From: Thermohalobaculum sp963721105 | GTDB lineage: Bacteria > Pseudomonadota > Alphaproteobacteria > Rhodobacterales > Rhodobacteraceae | Direction: 5' to 3' | NCBI GenBank assembly: GCA_963721105.1 | Contig: CAVRHY010000011.1 | Coordinates: 1,341,850-1,405,849, forward strand | DNA length: 64,000 bases | Notes under the pieces: model-generated | Seen by the model: the letters and a program-made list of their open reading frames with translations, nothing else | Told to the model about the DNA's origin: nothing | Database searches by the model: none | Translations under genes and position numbers: made by a program | Shown here: in pieces, positions 54,550 to 63,917 of the stretch | How positions within the stretch are numbered: position 1 is the first letter of the stretch | Layout of the letters: the number at the start of each line of letters is the position of its first letter

Positions 54550-56424
54550 TTACGTGCGGTTGCAGCGTCGGTCCGGAGATGACTGGCCGACCGTGATCCC
54601 GGCGCGGTCGGTCCGTGCCGGTTGCGGATTCTCCGGCACGGACAGTCCCGCGCGGCACAAGCCGTCCACGACGATGCGGATCAGGTCGGGGTGAATGTTC
54701 CGCCTTTCGAGGTCGTTGACGACGTGGTCTCCGAACTCGGGATCCATTGCGAGCACCCTGCCGAGCGCCATTCGTGCGTCCTCCTCGCGACCGAGGGCGC
54801 CTGCGGCCATAGCGACGGCCACGTGCGAGTAGATCACATCCGGCGCCTGGATCCGCCGCGCTTCCGAGAGCGCCGCCTCATAGCGGCCGTGGAGATACTC
54901 GTTGAGGAAGATGGGCAGCCGATAGGTGCTCGGCTGGCCCGGATTGCGTGTGAACGCTTCGTGCAGGAGGGGCAGGGCGCGCGGCCATTGGTTCAGCCAG
55001 GCGTAGTGCATCCCCAGCTCCGCCATCAGCTCGGTATCGTTCGGGTTGAGTAACAGCCCGGCTTCCGCGACTTTCAGGCTGCCTTTTACGTCATTCGAGG
55101 TCCAGAGCGCGGTGGACATCGCCTGGTGTGCGCGCGCCGAACCGGGCGCGAGCTCCAGCGCCATCTGCGCGAGGTGCCGCGCGGTATCACGAGGATCCTT
55201 CGGGATCGATCCCTGGTCGAATCCGAAGCGGTCTGCGTCGGAATAGACAAGCGAGAGCGCAGAGAAGGCCTCGGCATAGAACGGGTCCGAGACGATCGCC
55301 TTCTCGAGACAGCTGCGAACCGCAGGATGCGCCTCGCGCCGGTAGGATTTCCAATAGAGGTAGAACCGCATCACACATTCGTAGGAGGTTAGCGTCTCGG
55401 GCGATTTCCCCTGCGTGTCCTTGACGCGATTCTCGAAGATGACGCCGTATGGCTGCGCCAGCGCACTGGCAACGCGGTTCGCGACCTCGTTACGGGCCTC
55501 CAGAATCTCGGCCGCACCGAGCGCGCCGCCGAAGCGCTCCCCCCACAGGACCTGTCGCGAGTGCGCGTCGACCAGAATGACGTCCGTCGTGAAGCGATCA
55601 CCGGAGACCCCCGTCGCGCCCGTCAGGAGGAAATCGACGTCCAGATCGGAAGCGACCCGCCCGAGGTCTGCGCCGTTTCCGTACCGGAATGCAGTCTCCG
55701 GTCCGAAGACGAAGAGATTTTCGAAGCCGGTCAGCGCCAGGATCACCTCGCGCGTGAAGCTCTTCCCGAAATCGCGAAAAGCGGCTGTGTCTCCCTCCTG
55801 CTCGAACGGCACGACGAAGATGGACGGCCCGTTCCTCGCTGCGGCGGTGCCCTCCGGCGCGGGGCGTGTCATCGGACGGAAGGCGACGGACCATGCGCCC
55901 AGCACCAGCACCGTAGCGAGGATCGCGATCCCGGCGGCGGCAATCGCGGGGACGATACGGTGGATGGCAGCGGGGCGCGCAGGCAAGGGCAAGGCCATCG
56001 CCTCCGGCGGGTCGGCTCCCGCCGGCACCGCGATGGCCTCCTCGTGCACGGCATCGTTGTCGGAGAGTTCGTCCACGGGAGGGGACCCGAAGGCCGGCAC
56101 ATACCCTCCCTTCGGCACCGTGATCCGAACGGCATCGAGTCTGCCCTCAGTCAGGTGGTAGCGCTCGAGCGAGCGCCGCAGCCGGCTTGCCTCTATCCGC
56201 ACGATCGGATCGATCTGCGGGTCAAATGTCTCCTCCCGGCCGAAGACACTGATGGCAACGCCGTAGGCCTTTATGCGGTTCGCCCGCCCGGCAAGCGTCT
56301 CCTCGACGATGTATTTCAGGAACCGCCGGTTACGATCGGACGCGTCGAACTCTGCCGACGCGAGCACTCGCTGCAGCGCTGCCCGGATCGCCTCCTCCGA
56401 ATTGACTTGCCGCATATAAGTCAT
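54550..56424 (-). CDS. TPR-containing signalling/regulatory protein ('adenylate cyclase'-type architecture)
   Basis: About 624 residues. An N-terminal ~110-residue domain ('RFLKYIVEETLAGRANRIKA', 'SVFGREETFDPQIDPIVRIE', 'RLRRSLERYHLTEG') is shared by many alphaproteobacterial TPR proteins labelled adenylate cyclase. A membrane helix follows (~residues 165-190), then a periplasmic TolB-like N-terminal half ('SIFVVPFEQEGDTAAFRDFG') and TPR repeats. No cyclase catalytic domain is visible. It probably acts as a membrane sensor or regulator. It heads the co-oriented exported-protein set. Confidence 0.75.
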   Translation of the reverse strand: MTYMRQVNSEEAIRAALQRVLASAEFDASDRNRRFLKYIVEETLAGRANRIKAYGVAISVFGREETFDPQIDPIVRIEASRLRRSLERYHLTEGRLDAVRITVPKGGYVPAFGSPPVDELSDNDAVHEEAIAVPAGADPPEAMALPLPARPAAIHRIVPAIAAAGIAILATVLVLGAWSVAFRPMTRPAPEGTAAARNGPSIFVVPFEQEGDTAAFRDFGKSFTREVILALTGFENLFVFGPETAFRYGNGADLGRVASDLDVDFLLTGATGVSGDRFTTDVILVDAHSRQVLWGERFGGALGAAEILEARNEVANRVASALAQPYGVIFENRVKDTQGKSPETLTSYECVMRFYLYWKSYRREAHPAVRSCLEKAIVSDPFYAEAFSALSLVYSDADRFGFDQGSIPKDPRDTARHLAQMALELAPGSARAHQAMSTALWTSNDVKGSLKVAEAGLLLNPNDTELMAELGMHYAWLNQWPRALPLLHEAFTRNPGQPSTYRLPIFLNEYLHGRYEAALSEARRIQAPDVIYSHVAVAMAAGALGREEDARMALGRVLAMDPEFGDHVVNDLERRNIHPDLIRIVVDGLCRAGLSVPENPQPARTDRAGITVGQSSPDRRCNRT

Positions 56425-56608
56425 CCCCGCCCCGACGCGAGATGGCAGCATCGCGCCCGCTCCCCAGGTTGGCCGGCACGTCGCGGGCGGATTGCACCAT
56501 CCGGACGAGGCCGCCACCGGGAGCCGGCTTCCAATCTTACTGTAACATACTTCTGCCGGCCATCAGGTCCGGTAACGCTGCCGTCATCGTGATTGTCGAC
56601 AATGGAAC

Positions 56609-56881
56609 ATGGCCGGCCCGGAGACTCCGAACATTGATCTGACGCAGGTGGCGGAACGGTTTCCCGGCCAGGTTTCGCTGGTGGGACGGCTTTGCGAAAT
56701 CGACGAGACATTTTGCAGCCTGTGCGGGGACTTCGCGCTTGCGCATGAAGCGCTGACACGCCTGAGAAAACGCGAAGACGCAGAGCGGTATGCCGCTGTG
56801 ATCTCGGATTACGAGTTCCTGATTGCTGATCTGGAGCGCGAGATCGCAACAGCTTTGATCAAGGCGAATCGGCACGACTAG
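56609..56881 (+). CDS. Hypothetical protein (90 aa)
   Basis: A soluble, helical 90-residue protein ('DETFCSLCGDFALAHEALTR', 'YEFLIADLEREIATALI') with a CxxC motif. Nothing identifies its function. It is divergent from the TPR gene and immediately precedes an IS3 element. Confidence 0.55.
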   Translation: MAGPETPNIDLTQVAERFPGQVSLVGRLCEIDETFCSLCGDFALAHEALTRLRKREDAERYAAVISDYEFLIADLEREIATALIKANRHD

Positions 56882-56974
56882 CCGGGCCAATATGCGGGAG
56901 GTGGAGAGGCCCCACTGAGTGGTCCATCGAAATTGTTAGTGCATGACCGGCCTTTGGTCCATTGGGATGATGCT

Positions 56975-57787
56975 TTAAGGCGCGGGCGGTCTGTAGCCGA
57001 GAGCGCTGTGCGGGCGGACGGTGTCGTAATGGCGGCGCCACTGTTCGATGAGGATCTGTGCCTCGCGGATCGAGTAGAAGAGCTCTGCGTTCAGGAGTTC
57101 GTCGCGGAAGCGGGGGTTGAATGCCTCGCAGTATCCGTTCTCCCACCTGGACCCCGGCTCGATGAAGGCTTTTCTGGCACCGACGGCATCGATCCAGCTC
57201 CGGACCTTCTCGGCGACGAACTCGGGGTCGTTATCGGATCTGATGTGGTCGGCCGGACCATGATGGATGAAGAGGTCTGTCAGGGCATCGACCACAGCGA
57301 CCGAGTTGAGCTTGCGTTCGGCGCGGGTCATCAGGGCGTCCCTGGTGAACTCGTCGATGGTGTTGAACGTCCGGAACGCCCGGCCGTCATGGGTGCGGTC
57401 CTGGACGAAATCATGGGACCAGACGTGATTGGGAGGCTCCGGGCGAAGCCGGATGCAGGAGCCGTTCGTCAGCCAGAGGCGGCCTTTCTTCGGCTGTTTC
57501 TGCGGAACCTTCAGACTTTCGCAGCGCCAGATCCGCTCGACCCTCTTGTGATTCACGTGCCAGCCCGACTGGTTGAGCCTGCCGGTGATCATCCGGTAGC
57601 CGTACCGACCATAATCGCGCGCCAGCTCGATGATGTCTTCGGTCAGGCGCTCTTCATCGGGCTGGCCCTGCGGGATCTTGCGCTGGGTCGAACGGTGCTG
57701 GCCAAGAGCGCGACAGGCCCGGCGTTCGGAGACGCTGTGAACCTGCCGCACGTGGTCGATGCACCGCCGACGGCGCGAAGGGCTCAG
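56975..57787 (-). CDS. IS3-family OrfB transposase (element E)
   Basis: About 260-270 residues, made as an OrfAB fusion via a -1 slip at GGGAAAC. Integrase-core motifs: 'HVWSHDFVQDRTHDG', 'DHIRSDNDPEFVAEKV' and 'NGYCEAFNPRFRDE'. The frame is intact, ending 'PHSALGYRPPAP'. Confidence 0.88.
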   Translation of the reverse strand: MSPSRRRRCIDHVRQVHSVSERRACRALGQHRSTQRKIPQGQPDEERLTEDIIELARDYGRYGYRMITGRLNQSGWHVNHKRVERIWRCESLKVPQKQPKKGRLWLTNGSCIRLRPEPPNHVWSHDFVQDRTHDGRAFRTFNTIDEFTRDALMTRAERKLNSVAVVDALTDLFIHHGPADHIRSDNDPEFVAEKVRSWIDAVGARKAFIEPGSRWENGYCEAFNPRFRDELLNAELFYSIREAQILIEQWRRHYDTVRPHSALGYRPPAP

Positions 57788-58063
57788 AAGTTTCCCTGAG
57801 CCGCCTCCGTCAGGATGAGCTTGTCCAGCGTCAGGTCGGAGACCGCCCGCCTCAGCCGCTGATTTTCCTTCTCAAGCTCTTTCAGTCGCTTCAGCTGCTC
57901 CCGCCCCATCCCGCCGTAGAGCTTCCGCCACCGATAGTAGGTCCTGCTGCGTCACGCCGATCTGCCGGACCGCATCCGCGATCGACATTCCTTGCCCCTG
58001 CAGCACCTCAACCTGGCGAAGCTTCGAGACGATCTCCTCCGGCCTCGGTCGTTTCCCTGCCAT
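57784..58063 (-). pseudogene. IS3-family OrfA (element E), frameshifted
   Basis: Starts 'AGKRPRPEEIVSKLRQVEVL', 'AVRQIGVTQQ'; then one extra G (near 57943) shifts the frame into 'YYRWRKLYGGMGREQLKRLK'. OrfA is probably not functional. Confidence 0.8.
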
Positions 58064-58112
58064 TCTCCGGTCCTCCTGAAAACGGGCTCATCAGAACCCT
58101 CCAAGCGGACCA

Positions 58113-58613
58113 CTTCAACGGGGGCACTCCAGTCCATGTCCATATACCGCGCGAGGACCTCGACCAGCGGCAGCCAGACCTCAAGGAAGCTCGACGACCG
58201 GTCGCCGCCGCTGATCCGCCACGGCAATGTCAGCTCGGCACATTCTCCCGGGGCGACATCCGCCGACACGGCGTGGCCGCGATCTTGAAAGCCGTTGCCA
58301 GCAGGCAGCACAACCGCGACCGGCACATTCGAAAAATGAGGGTCGGACCGGAAACGTTCAATCCGGACGGCGATGAAGTTCTCAAGAGGATGGCCACCAT
58401 GTCGGGCCCCGCCACTGACCCCATAGCTGAGATTGATGATCAGGGGGCGTGGCTTACCCAGTTTCCGGAGAATCGTAGCTGCTCGGTTCAGGATGTATTC
58501 GAGACCCCACATTGCGAAGAAGGCGAGACCGGCACCCGAACGATCCCACCTGGGCGCCTCGAAAAACCTCCTCAGATCGCTGGTTTCGTGATTCTCTTGT
58601 CTCGGAGGAGATG
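58113..58613 (-). pseudogene. S8 (subtilisin-like) peptidase fragment
   Basis: The frame reads 'PLIINLSYGVSGGARHGGHP', 'VAVVLPAGNGFQDRGHAVSA' and 'LPWRISGGDRSSSFLEVWLP'. The pattern 'xNLSYG ... PAGNG' is that of the catalytic region around the oxyanion Asn of bacterial S8 peptidases. Both ends are lost at IS elements (IS3 element E on the left, IS5-family element F on the right). Confidence 0.5.
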
Positions 58614-59720
58614 TGGAGGCGCGGATGCGTGGACAGTCGGGGTTCTGGGACATTGACGAGCGCTATGTGCGGCTGAGTGAGGCCGGCGATCCGCTGGAGA
58701 AGCTCACCGCGCTGGTGCCGTGGGAGGTGTTCCGCAAGCCGCTGGGGAAGGCGCTGAAGCGCTCGGACGGTGCAAGGGCGGCAGGCCACCCTACGACGCC
58801 GTGCTGATGTTCAAGGTGCTGGTCCTGCAGGCGCTCTACAATCTCTCGGACGATCAGGCCGAATTCCAGATTCAGGATCGGCTGTCCTTCATGCGCTTCC
58901 TGGACCTTGGGTTGGCCGATCGGGTTCCGGATGCCAAGACGATCTGGCTGTTCCGCGAGCACCTGGCGCAGGCGGGCGCGATCAAGACGCTCTTCGCCAG
59001 CTTCGACAAGCATCTCGCCGAGGCGGGCTATCTCGCCATGGGCGGGCAGATCGTCGACGCGACGATCGTCGCCGCGCCGAGGCAGAGGCACACCGACGAG
59101 GAGAAGGCCGCGATCAAGGCCGGCGAGGTGCCGGAGGAGTGGAAAGCCAGGCCGGCCAGGCTGAGGCAGAAGGACCGGGATGCGCGCTGGACGGTGAAGG
59201 TCTCCAAGGCGAAGCCGGCAGTGCCGGGCAGGCCGCAGCAGGTGGACATCGCGGTGCCGACCTTCGGCTACAAGAACCACGCCGCCATCGACCGCCAGCA
59301 CGGCTTCATCCGCGGCTGGTCGGTGACGAGCGCCGCTTCCTATGACGGGGCGCAGCTCGCCAACGTCCTCGACCGCTCGAACACCGGCTCCAGGGTCTGG
59401 GCGGACACTGCCTACCGGTCGGCGAAGAACGAGGAATGGCTGGGGAAGAACGGCTACGTCTCGGACATCCACCGCAAGAAGCCGAAGGGGCGGCCGATGA
59501 GCGAGAGGACGTCCCGCGCCAATGGCCGGCGCTCGAAGGTTCGCTCGGCGGTCGAGCACGTCTTCGCCCGCCAGAAGGGACCGATGGCGCTGTTCGTCCG
59601 CACCATCGGCATCGTGCGGGCCGAGGCCAAGATCGGCATGGCCAATCTGGCATACAATCTCACGCGCTTCGTCTGGCACCAGCGGAGAGGAATGTCCGCC
59701 TGACGGCGAAAGCAAAGCCG
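58614..59720 (+). mobile_element. IS5-family element F (ends not resolved)
   Basis: Defined by its transposase gene; terminal repeats could not be identified by eye. It lies between the peptidase fragment and an unassigned 360-bp segment. Confidence 0.6.
58625..59703 (+). pseudogene. IS5-family transposase (element F), frameshifted
   Basis: The N-terminal part 'RGQSGFWDIDERYVRLSEAG' changes frame near 58770 ('KRSDG' to 'KGGRPPYDAVLMFKV'); the rest is open to 'NLTRFVWHQRRGMSA'. Catalytic landmarks are 'GGQIVDATIVAAPRQRH', 'GYKNHAAIDRQHGFI', 'VWADTAYRS' and 'SAVEHVFARQKGPMALFVRT'. It is a distinct IS5 lineage from the element at 15275. Confidence 0.85.
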
Positions 59721-60079
59721 AAGGGGCGACCCCGCGTCCGGTAGTAAGCAACAACGCCCGAGACCTGTGGCCTCAGCGGCACCCCGGCATACAAGGCTCG
59801 GCTACGCCCGCCTCACGTCCCTGAAATGACCGCTTCTTCGAGGTGCCCAGGTGGCCAGGCTGGGCATCTGCACGGCAATGATCCGATTGTGAACTGCCTC
59901 TGGTTCGTGGCACGCGCGCCCGGCCGCAAGATCGAGAACCATCGAGCCGTGCGCCGCTTTCGCCTTCAGGAGCATTTGCTGAAGCGAAAGATTGTCGATG
60001 GCGAACCCGGCCCGGCAAAGACTCTCCTCTGGGCCTCTCGGGCACGTGATCGCCTCGGTTAGATGGTCGCGGACGAGCT
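59721..60079. other. Unassigned segment between IS elements
   Basis: A plus-strand frame of 78 codons (59826-60062) is open but shows no recognisable motif. Probably a leftover of a host gene. Nothing else is seen. Confidence 0.3.
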
Positions 60080-60815
60080 GGACACCCGCAAGAACCTACC
60101 GGCTTGAGCGCCGATGTGATTCACTCCGGCGATCGGATCGGGGGGCATCATGCGGCAGGCGGGACTGTTCGGGCTTACGGAGCATCTGGAGCGGCTGAGC
60201 CGGCATGGCGATCCGCTCGAGGTGCTGGAGGCGACGGTGGACTTCGAGCACTTCCGGGGCTGGCTGGTCGAGGGTCTCGGCTATGGCGACGGCTCCAGGG
60301 GCGGTCGCCCGCCCTTCGACCCGGTCTCGATGTTCAAGGCGCTGATCCTTCAGGCACAGCACAACCTCTCGGACGCGCGGATGGAGTTCATGATCCGCGA
60401 CCGGCTTTCGTGGATGCGGTTTCTCGGCTTCGATCTCGGCGCGCCGACGCCGGACGAGAACACCATCCGGCACTTTCGCAACCGGCTGACGGAGACGGGC
60501 ACTCTCAAGCGGGTGATGAAGGCCTTCGACTGGCAGCTGCAGAAGAAGGGATACATCCCGATGGCCGGCCAGATCGTCGATGCGAGCCTGGTGCCGGCCC
60601 CGAAGCAGCGCAACACCGAGGGCGAGAAGGCGGCGATCAATGCGGGCAGGACGGCCCGCGAGATCTGGCCGGACGAGCCGAACAAGGCGGCGCAGAAAGA
60701 CGTCGATGCCCGCTGGACACTGAAGGTCGGCGGGAAGGTGCGCTATCGCCCGGATGGCACGCCGTTGCCGATGATCGCGGTGCCGGTGTTCGGCTACAAG
60801 AGCCACATCTCCATC
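60080..60815 (+). mobile_element. IS5-family element, second copy, 3' truncated
   Basis: Identical in its left ~736 bp to the element at 15275. The left end is again preceded by AGCT (60076-60079). It stops at 'GYKSHISI' where IS481 copy Z begins, and the remaining ~540 bp do not reappear beyond copy Z. Confidence 0.9.
60150..60815 (+). pseudogene. IS5-family transposase fragment
   Basis: The first ~222 residues of the 359-residue transposase, ending at 'VFGYKSHISI'. The catalytic second half is missing. Confidence 0.9.
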
Positions 60816-61919
60816 TGTCCACTTAATCTTCTTGGCTGACGAATGACATGACCGTCTCGATGGGCCGTCGGCCCATGTTGCGGTATCCGAGATGCGGCCG
60901 CTCGGTGTTGTAGTGGACGAGCCAGGCATCGAGGTCGGCCTGCAGCGCCTCGACGGTCTCGTAGAAGGTCTCGCGCATCTTCACCCGGAAGAACTCGTCG
61001 AGCACGGTGCCGTTGAAGCGCTCGACGAAGCCGTTGGTCCTCGGGCTGCGGACCCTGGTGCGCCGGTGCTCGATGCCGTTGAGCTCGAGGTAGAGCTCGT
61101 AGGGGTGGCGCTCGGTGCCGCAGAACTCGCGCCCGTTGTCGGTGAGGACGGCGCCGACCGGCAGGTCGAGATTGCGGTAGAAGGGCAGCACGTCGTTGTG
61201 CAGCACGGCGACGGCGGCCTCGGGCTGCTTCGAGACGTGCAGGAATCCGAAGGCATACGAGCCGTAGGTGTCGACGACAGCATGCAGGTAGACCTTGCCG
61301 ACGCCCGTGAGGGAGCCCACGAAGAAGGTGCCGGCCGAGAGCAGTTCGCCCGGCGCCGCACTCTCGACATGGCGTTCCCGAAAGCAGGGGTTGAGCTTCT
61401 CCAGGAAGGCTGCCTGCTCCGGCGTGATCTCGATCGCCGTCTCGGCGGTCTGCTTCTCCAGCGCCAGCCAGCGGTCGGTCCTCGTCCCCAAGCCGTTCTC
61501 GTTCAGGATCTTCTGGATGGTGATCGAGGAGACCCGGATGCCTTCGAGCGCCAGCAGCGCCTCGTGCCGATTGCAGCCATAGGCCGGGTGCTCCAGCGCC
61601 AGCGCCTTGATCCGCTCCACCGTCTCTGGCGGCGTCGTCTGCGGGTGTGACTTGTGGATCGGCGGCAGGTCCTTCAGACCCGCGAAGCCCTGCGTCTGAA
61701 ACCGCCGCTTCCACTCATAGAAACTGGTCCGGTCGAGCCCGCGCTGCCGGCACGCCTCGGCGACATTGCCAAGCTCCTTCGCCAGCTCCAGCACGCTCAG
61801 CCGGCTCTCGGCCAGCTTCGTCCCGGCATCTCGCTTCCGCGGCTGAGCCGCTGTCGATGTTCGTCCCATTGGCGCTTCCTCCCTCCCATGAATAGCACGG
61901 AAAGAAGGCTAAGAGGACA
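60816..61919 (-). mobile_element. IS481-family element, copy Z
   Basis: A 1104-bp copy with both inverted repeats. It abuts the truncated IS5 element on the left and an unassigned region on the right. No matching target duplication was found, so one flank was rearranged. Confidence 0.9.
60823..61869 (-). CDS. IS481-family transposase (copy Z)
   Basis: 348 residues, intact, differing from copy X by one residue in 'LELNGIEHRRTRV' (Ile for Thr). Confidence 0.93.
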   Translation of the reverse strand: MGRTSTAAQPRKRDAGTKLAESRLSVLELAKELGNVAEACRQRGLDRTSFYEWKRRFQTQGFAGLKDLPPIHKSHPQTTPPETVERIKALALEHPAYGCNRHEALLALEGIRVSSITIQKILNENGLGTRTDRWLALEKQTAETAIEITPEQAAFLEKLNPCFRERHVESAAPGELLSAGTFFVGSLTGVGKVYLHAVVDTYGSYAFGFLHVSKQPEAAVAVLHNDVLPFYRNLDLPVGAVLTDNGREFCGTERHPYELYLELNGIEHRRTRVRSPRTNGFVERFNGTVLDEFFRVKMRETFYETVEALQADLDAWLVHYNTERPHLGYRNMGRRPIETVMSFVSQED

Positions 61920-62456
61920 TCTAACACCGATGCGGCCACAGGCAGACGCAGTTGGTCATGCAAAAATCGTCGGCATGGCAGTCGCATCGATCGGAGCGGG
62001 CGGTTGAATCAGAGGACTGGCTCGATCCGATGCACAACCACATCTAACCTTTTCGAGCCACTCGGCGAGACTTGAGAGAGGCGATCGACCGCCATGTCCG
62101 GCAGGCATCGAGATGCACCGCGGGGCGACTTCGGATTGGCTGCGCCGAGACCAGGGCCGGCCCCGGACACGAACGGCGTAGGCGCGCTCGCGTGTTGGAT
62201 GATGGAGAAGCCGAAGGCTGATTCCCCGCCGGCGACGTTCTGGCGCCACGCGCGATGAAAAGGCCCCGCTCGCGGAGAGCACGTCGAACTCGCGCGGGAC
62301 GCATTCGCAGCGTCTTTTCTCCCGCAGCCTTGTAGCGATTTGACGGACCAATGACGGCCGACTGACCATCTGCTAACGCGGCCCGGAGAAGATCGCTGTC
62401 ACCGCAATTGCGAGAGGCGCCCTCAGAGGGCGGCCTCCAAGTACGGGGACAGAGAA
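61920..62456. other. Intergenic region before the peroxidase gene
   Basis: About 540 bp. No convincing gene or repeat. It should contain the promoter of the peroxidase gene. Confidence 0.4.
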
Positions 62457-63917
62457 ATGATCTTCCTGAACAGACATGGTCACATGGCGGTCACCGACTG
62501 CGAGGCCGATCGGTATGACGGACGGAAGGTAATGCCGGCTTCGCAGGCCTGTGGCTTCGGGACCCACGAGGACTACGGCGATGTTGCGTTCGGCCCGTTC
62601 GACTACTTCTTCCCCGACGCGCCTCCCGTGCACCATTCGACCGGCGCCACGGCACTGCTCGATACGCTTGCGGATGCGATGGTGGAAACCGCGTCGGGCG
62701 CGGAGACGTCGCGTATCCCGCCCGCCTTTACCTATCTCGGCCAGTTCATCGACCACGACATTACGGCGAACACCGATCGCGAGGCCGGGTTATCGATCAT
62801 CGACGTCGACGAGGTGATGCCCGTCGACCGCGACACGGTGATCCGCGGCCTCGGCAACCTGCGCGCCGGTGCCCTGAACCTGGACAGCCTCTATGGCGGC
62901 GGTCCCAACCAGGGAGCTTTCGCCAGGACGCTGGCCTCGGTGCTCCGTTTTCCAGGCGACCGCGCCAAACTTTGGGTTGGGGAGGCGTTCGATGCGGGCT
63001 TCGGGGAGATCCCCGTCCCTGCCGATCCCGCACGCGACTTGCTGCGGCTCGGGCGCGTCATGCGAGAGCCCGACGCGCAGCTGACCGAAGCAAAACTGAG
63101 GGCGCTGCCTGAACCGCTGCGCGGGCTCTTCTTCAACAAGGACGGTTCTCTGAAGATCCAGCGCGCAATCATCGGCGACGCGCGAAACGACGAGAACCTC
63201 GCGGTTGCGCAGCTCCATCTCGCCTTCGTGCGCTTTCACAACAAGGTCGTCGACGAGGCGCATCTGCACCTGGCCGACTCGCATAACCGCGAGGCCGTTT
63301 TCGCCTGGGCCCGCCGAATGGTGACGTGGCACTACCAGTGGCTCGTGCTGCACGTCTATCTTCCGACGATATGTGATCCCGGGATCGTCAGCGACGTGAT
63401 AGCTGCCGGAGCGCCGCTATATTGGCGCTTCCTTGCGCGCGTTGGCCACCACAGACCGGACCTGATGCCGCTGCCGCTCGAGTTTTCGGTCGCGGCATTC
63501 CGCTTCGGTCACTCGTTGGCACGGGCCAGCTATGACTGGAACCGGCTCTTCGGCCGCCCGGCCGACGGCAGCGCGCCTCTCAGCCGCCGCGCGACCTTCG
63601 TCCAGCTTTTCGAGTTCACGGGCGACGCAGCCGCCCCGATGCCGCTTCCCGGCGGCGGCTCCTCGCCGCAGTTGCCGGCGCAATGGCCGGTCGAGTGGAG
63701 CCGGTTCGCGCTGCCGGTTCCCGACGACATGCCCGATCGCTCGGCTCGACCGATCGACACGCAGCTCGCGCTCCCACTGTCGGACATGGTGAACCAGGAT
63801 CCAGGCGTGCTGCGGCACCTGGCGCGCCGCAACCTGCGGCGTGGGCTGCGGCTCAACATCCCCAGCGCCCAGAGCTGCGCGGCGGCACTGGCTTCGGCGG
63901 CCCGGGGAAACGTCTGA
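62457..63917 (+). CDS. Animal-type haem peroxidase, 3' end replaced by IS3 sequence
   Basis: A 486-residue protein of the An_peroxidase (peroxinectin-like) family. 'GQFIDHDIT' holds Asp99 (haem ester position) and distal His100; Arg243 and Glu246 lie in 'GDARNDENL'; proximal His352 lies in 'AFRFGHSLA'. It should use H2O2 to oxidise halides or organics, probably exported although no clear signal peptide is seen. The last residues 'AARGNV' and the stop match the end of IS3 OrfA, so the natural C-terminus is truncated near residue 475. GACAGAGA precedes the start. Confidence 0.85.
   Translation: MIFLNRHGHMAVTDCEADRYDGRKVMPASQACGFGTHEDYGDVAFGPFDYFFPDAPPVHHSTGATALLDTLADAMVETASGAETSRIPPAFTYLGQFIDHDITANTDREAGLSIIDVDEVMPVDRDTVIRGLGNLRAGALNLDSLYGGGPNQGAFARTLASVLRFPGDRAKLWVGEAFDAGFGEIPVPADPARDLLRLGRVMREPDAQLTEAKLRALPEPLRGLFFNKDGSLKIQRAIIGDARNDENLAVAQLHLAFVRFHNKVVDEAHLHLADSHNREAVFAWARRMVTWHYQWLVLHVYLPTICDPGIVSDVIAAGAPLYWRFLARVGHHRPDLMPLPLEFSVAAFRFGHSLARASYDWNRLFGRPADGSAPLSRRATFVQLFEFTGDAAAPMPLPGGGSSPQLPAQWPVEWSRFALPVPDDMPDRSARPIDTQLALPLSDMVNQDPGVLRHLARRNLRRGLRLNIPSAQSCAAALASAARGNV

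Larger units (their letters stand above)
56920..58112 (-). mobile_element. IS3-family element E
   Basis: About 1193 bp between TGGTCC and its inverted copy GGACCA. It carries a frameshifted orfA and an orfB. It disrupts an S8-type peptidase gene on its right side. Its left end is related to the relic at 41676-41713 and its orfA/orfB junction to the relic at 63890-64000. Confidence 0.75.

Noticed and set aside
56397..56445. A weak resemblance (GACGCGAGATGGCAG) to the 19-bp AraC-type motif upstream of the TPR gene
   Set aside because: Several mismatches and a gap are needed; not above chance in GC-rich DNA.
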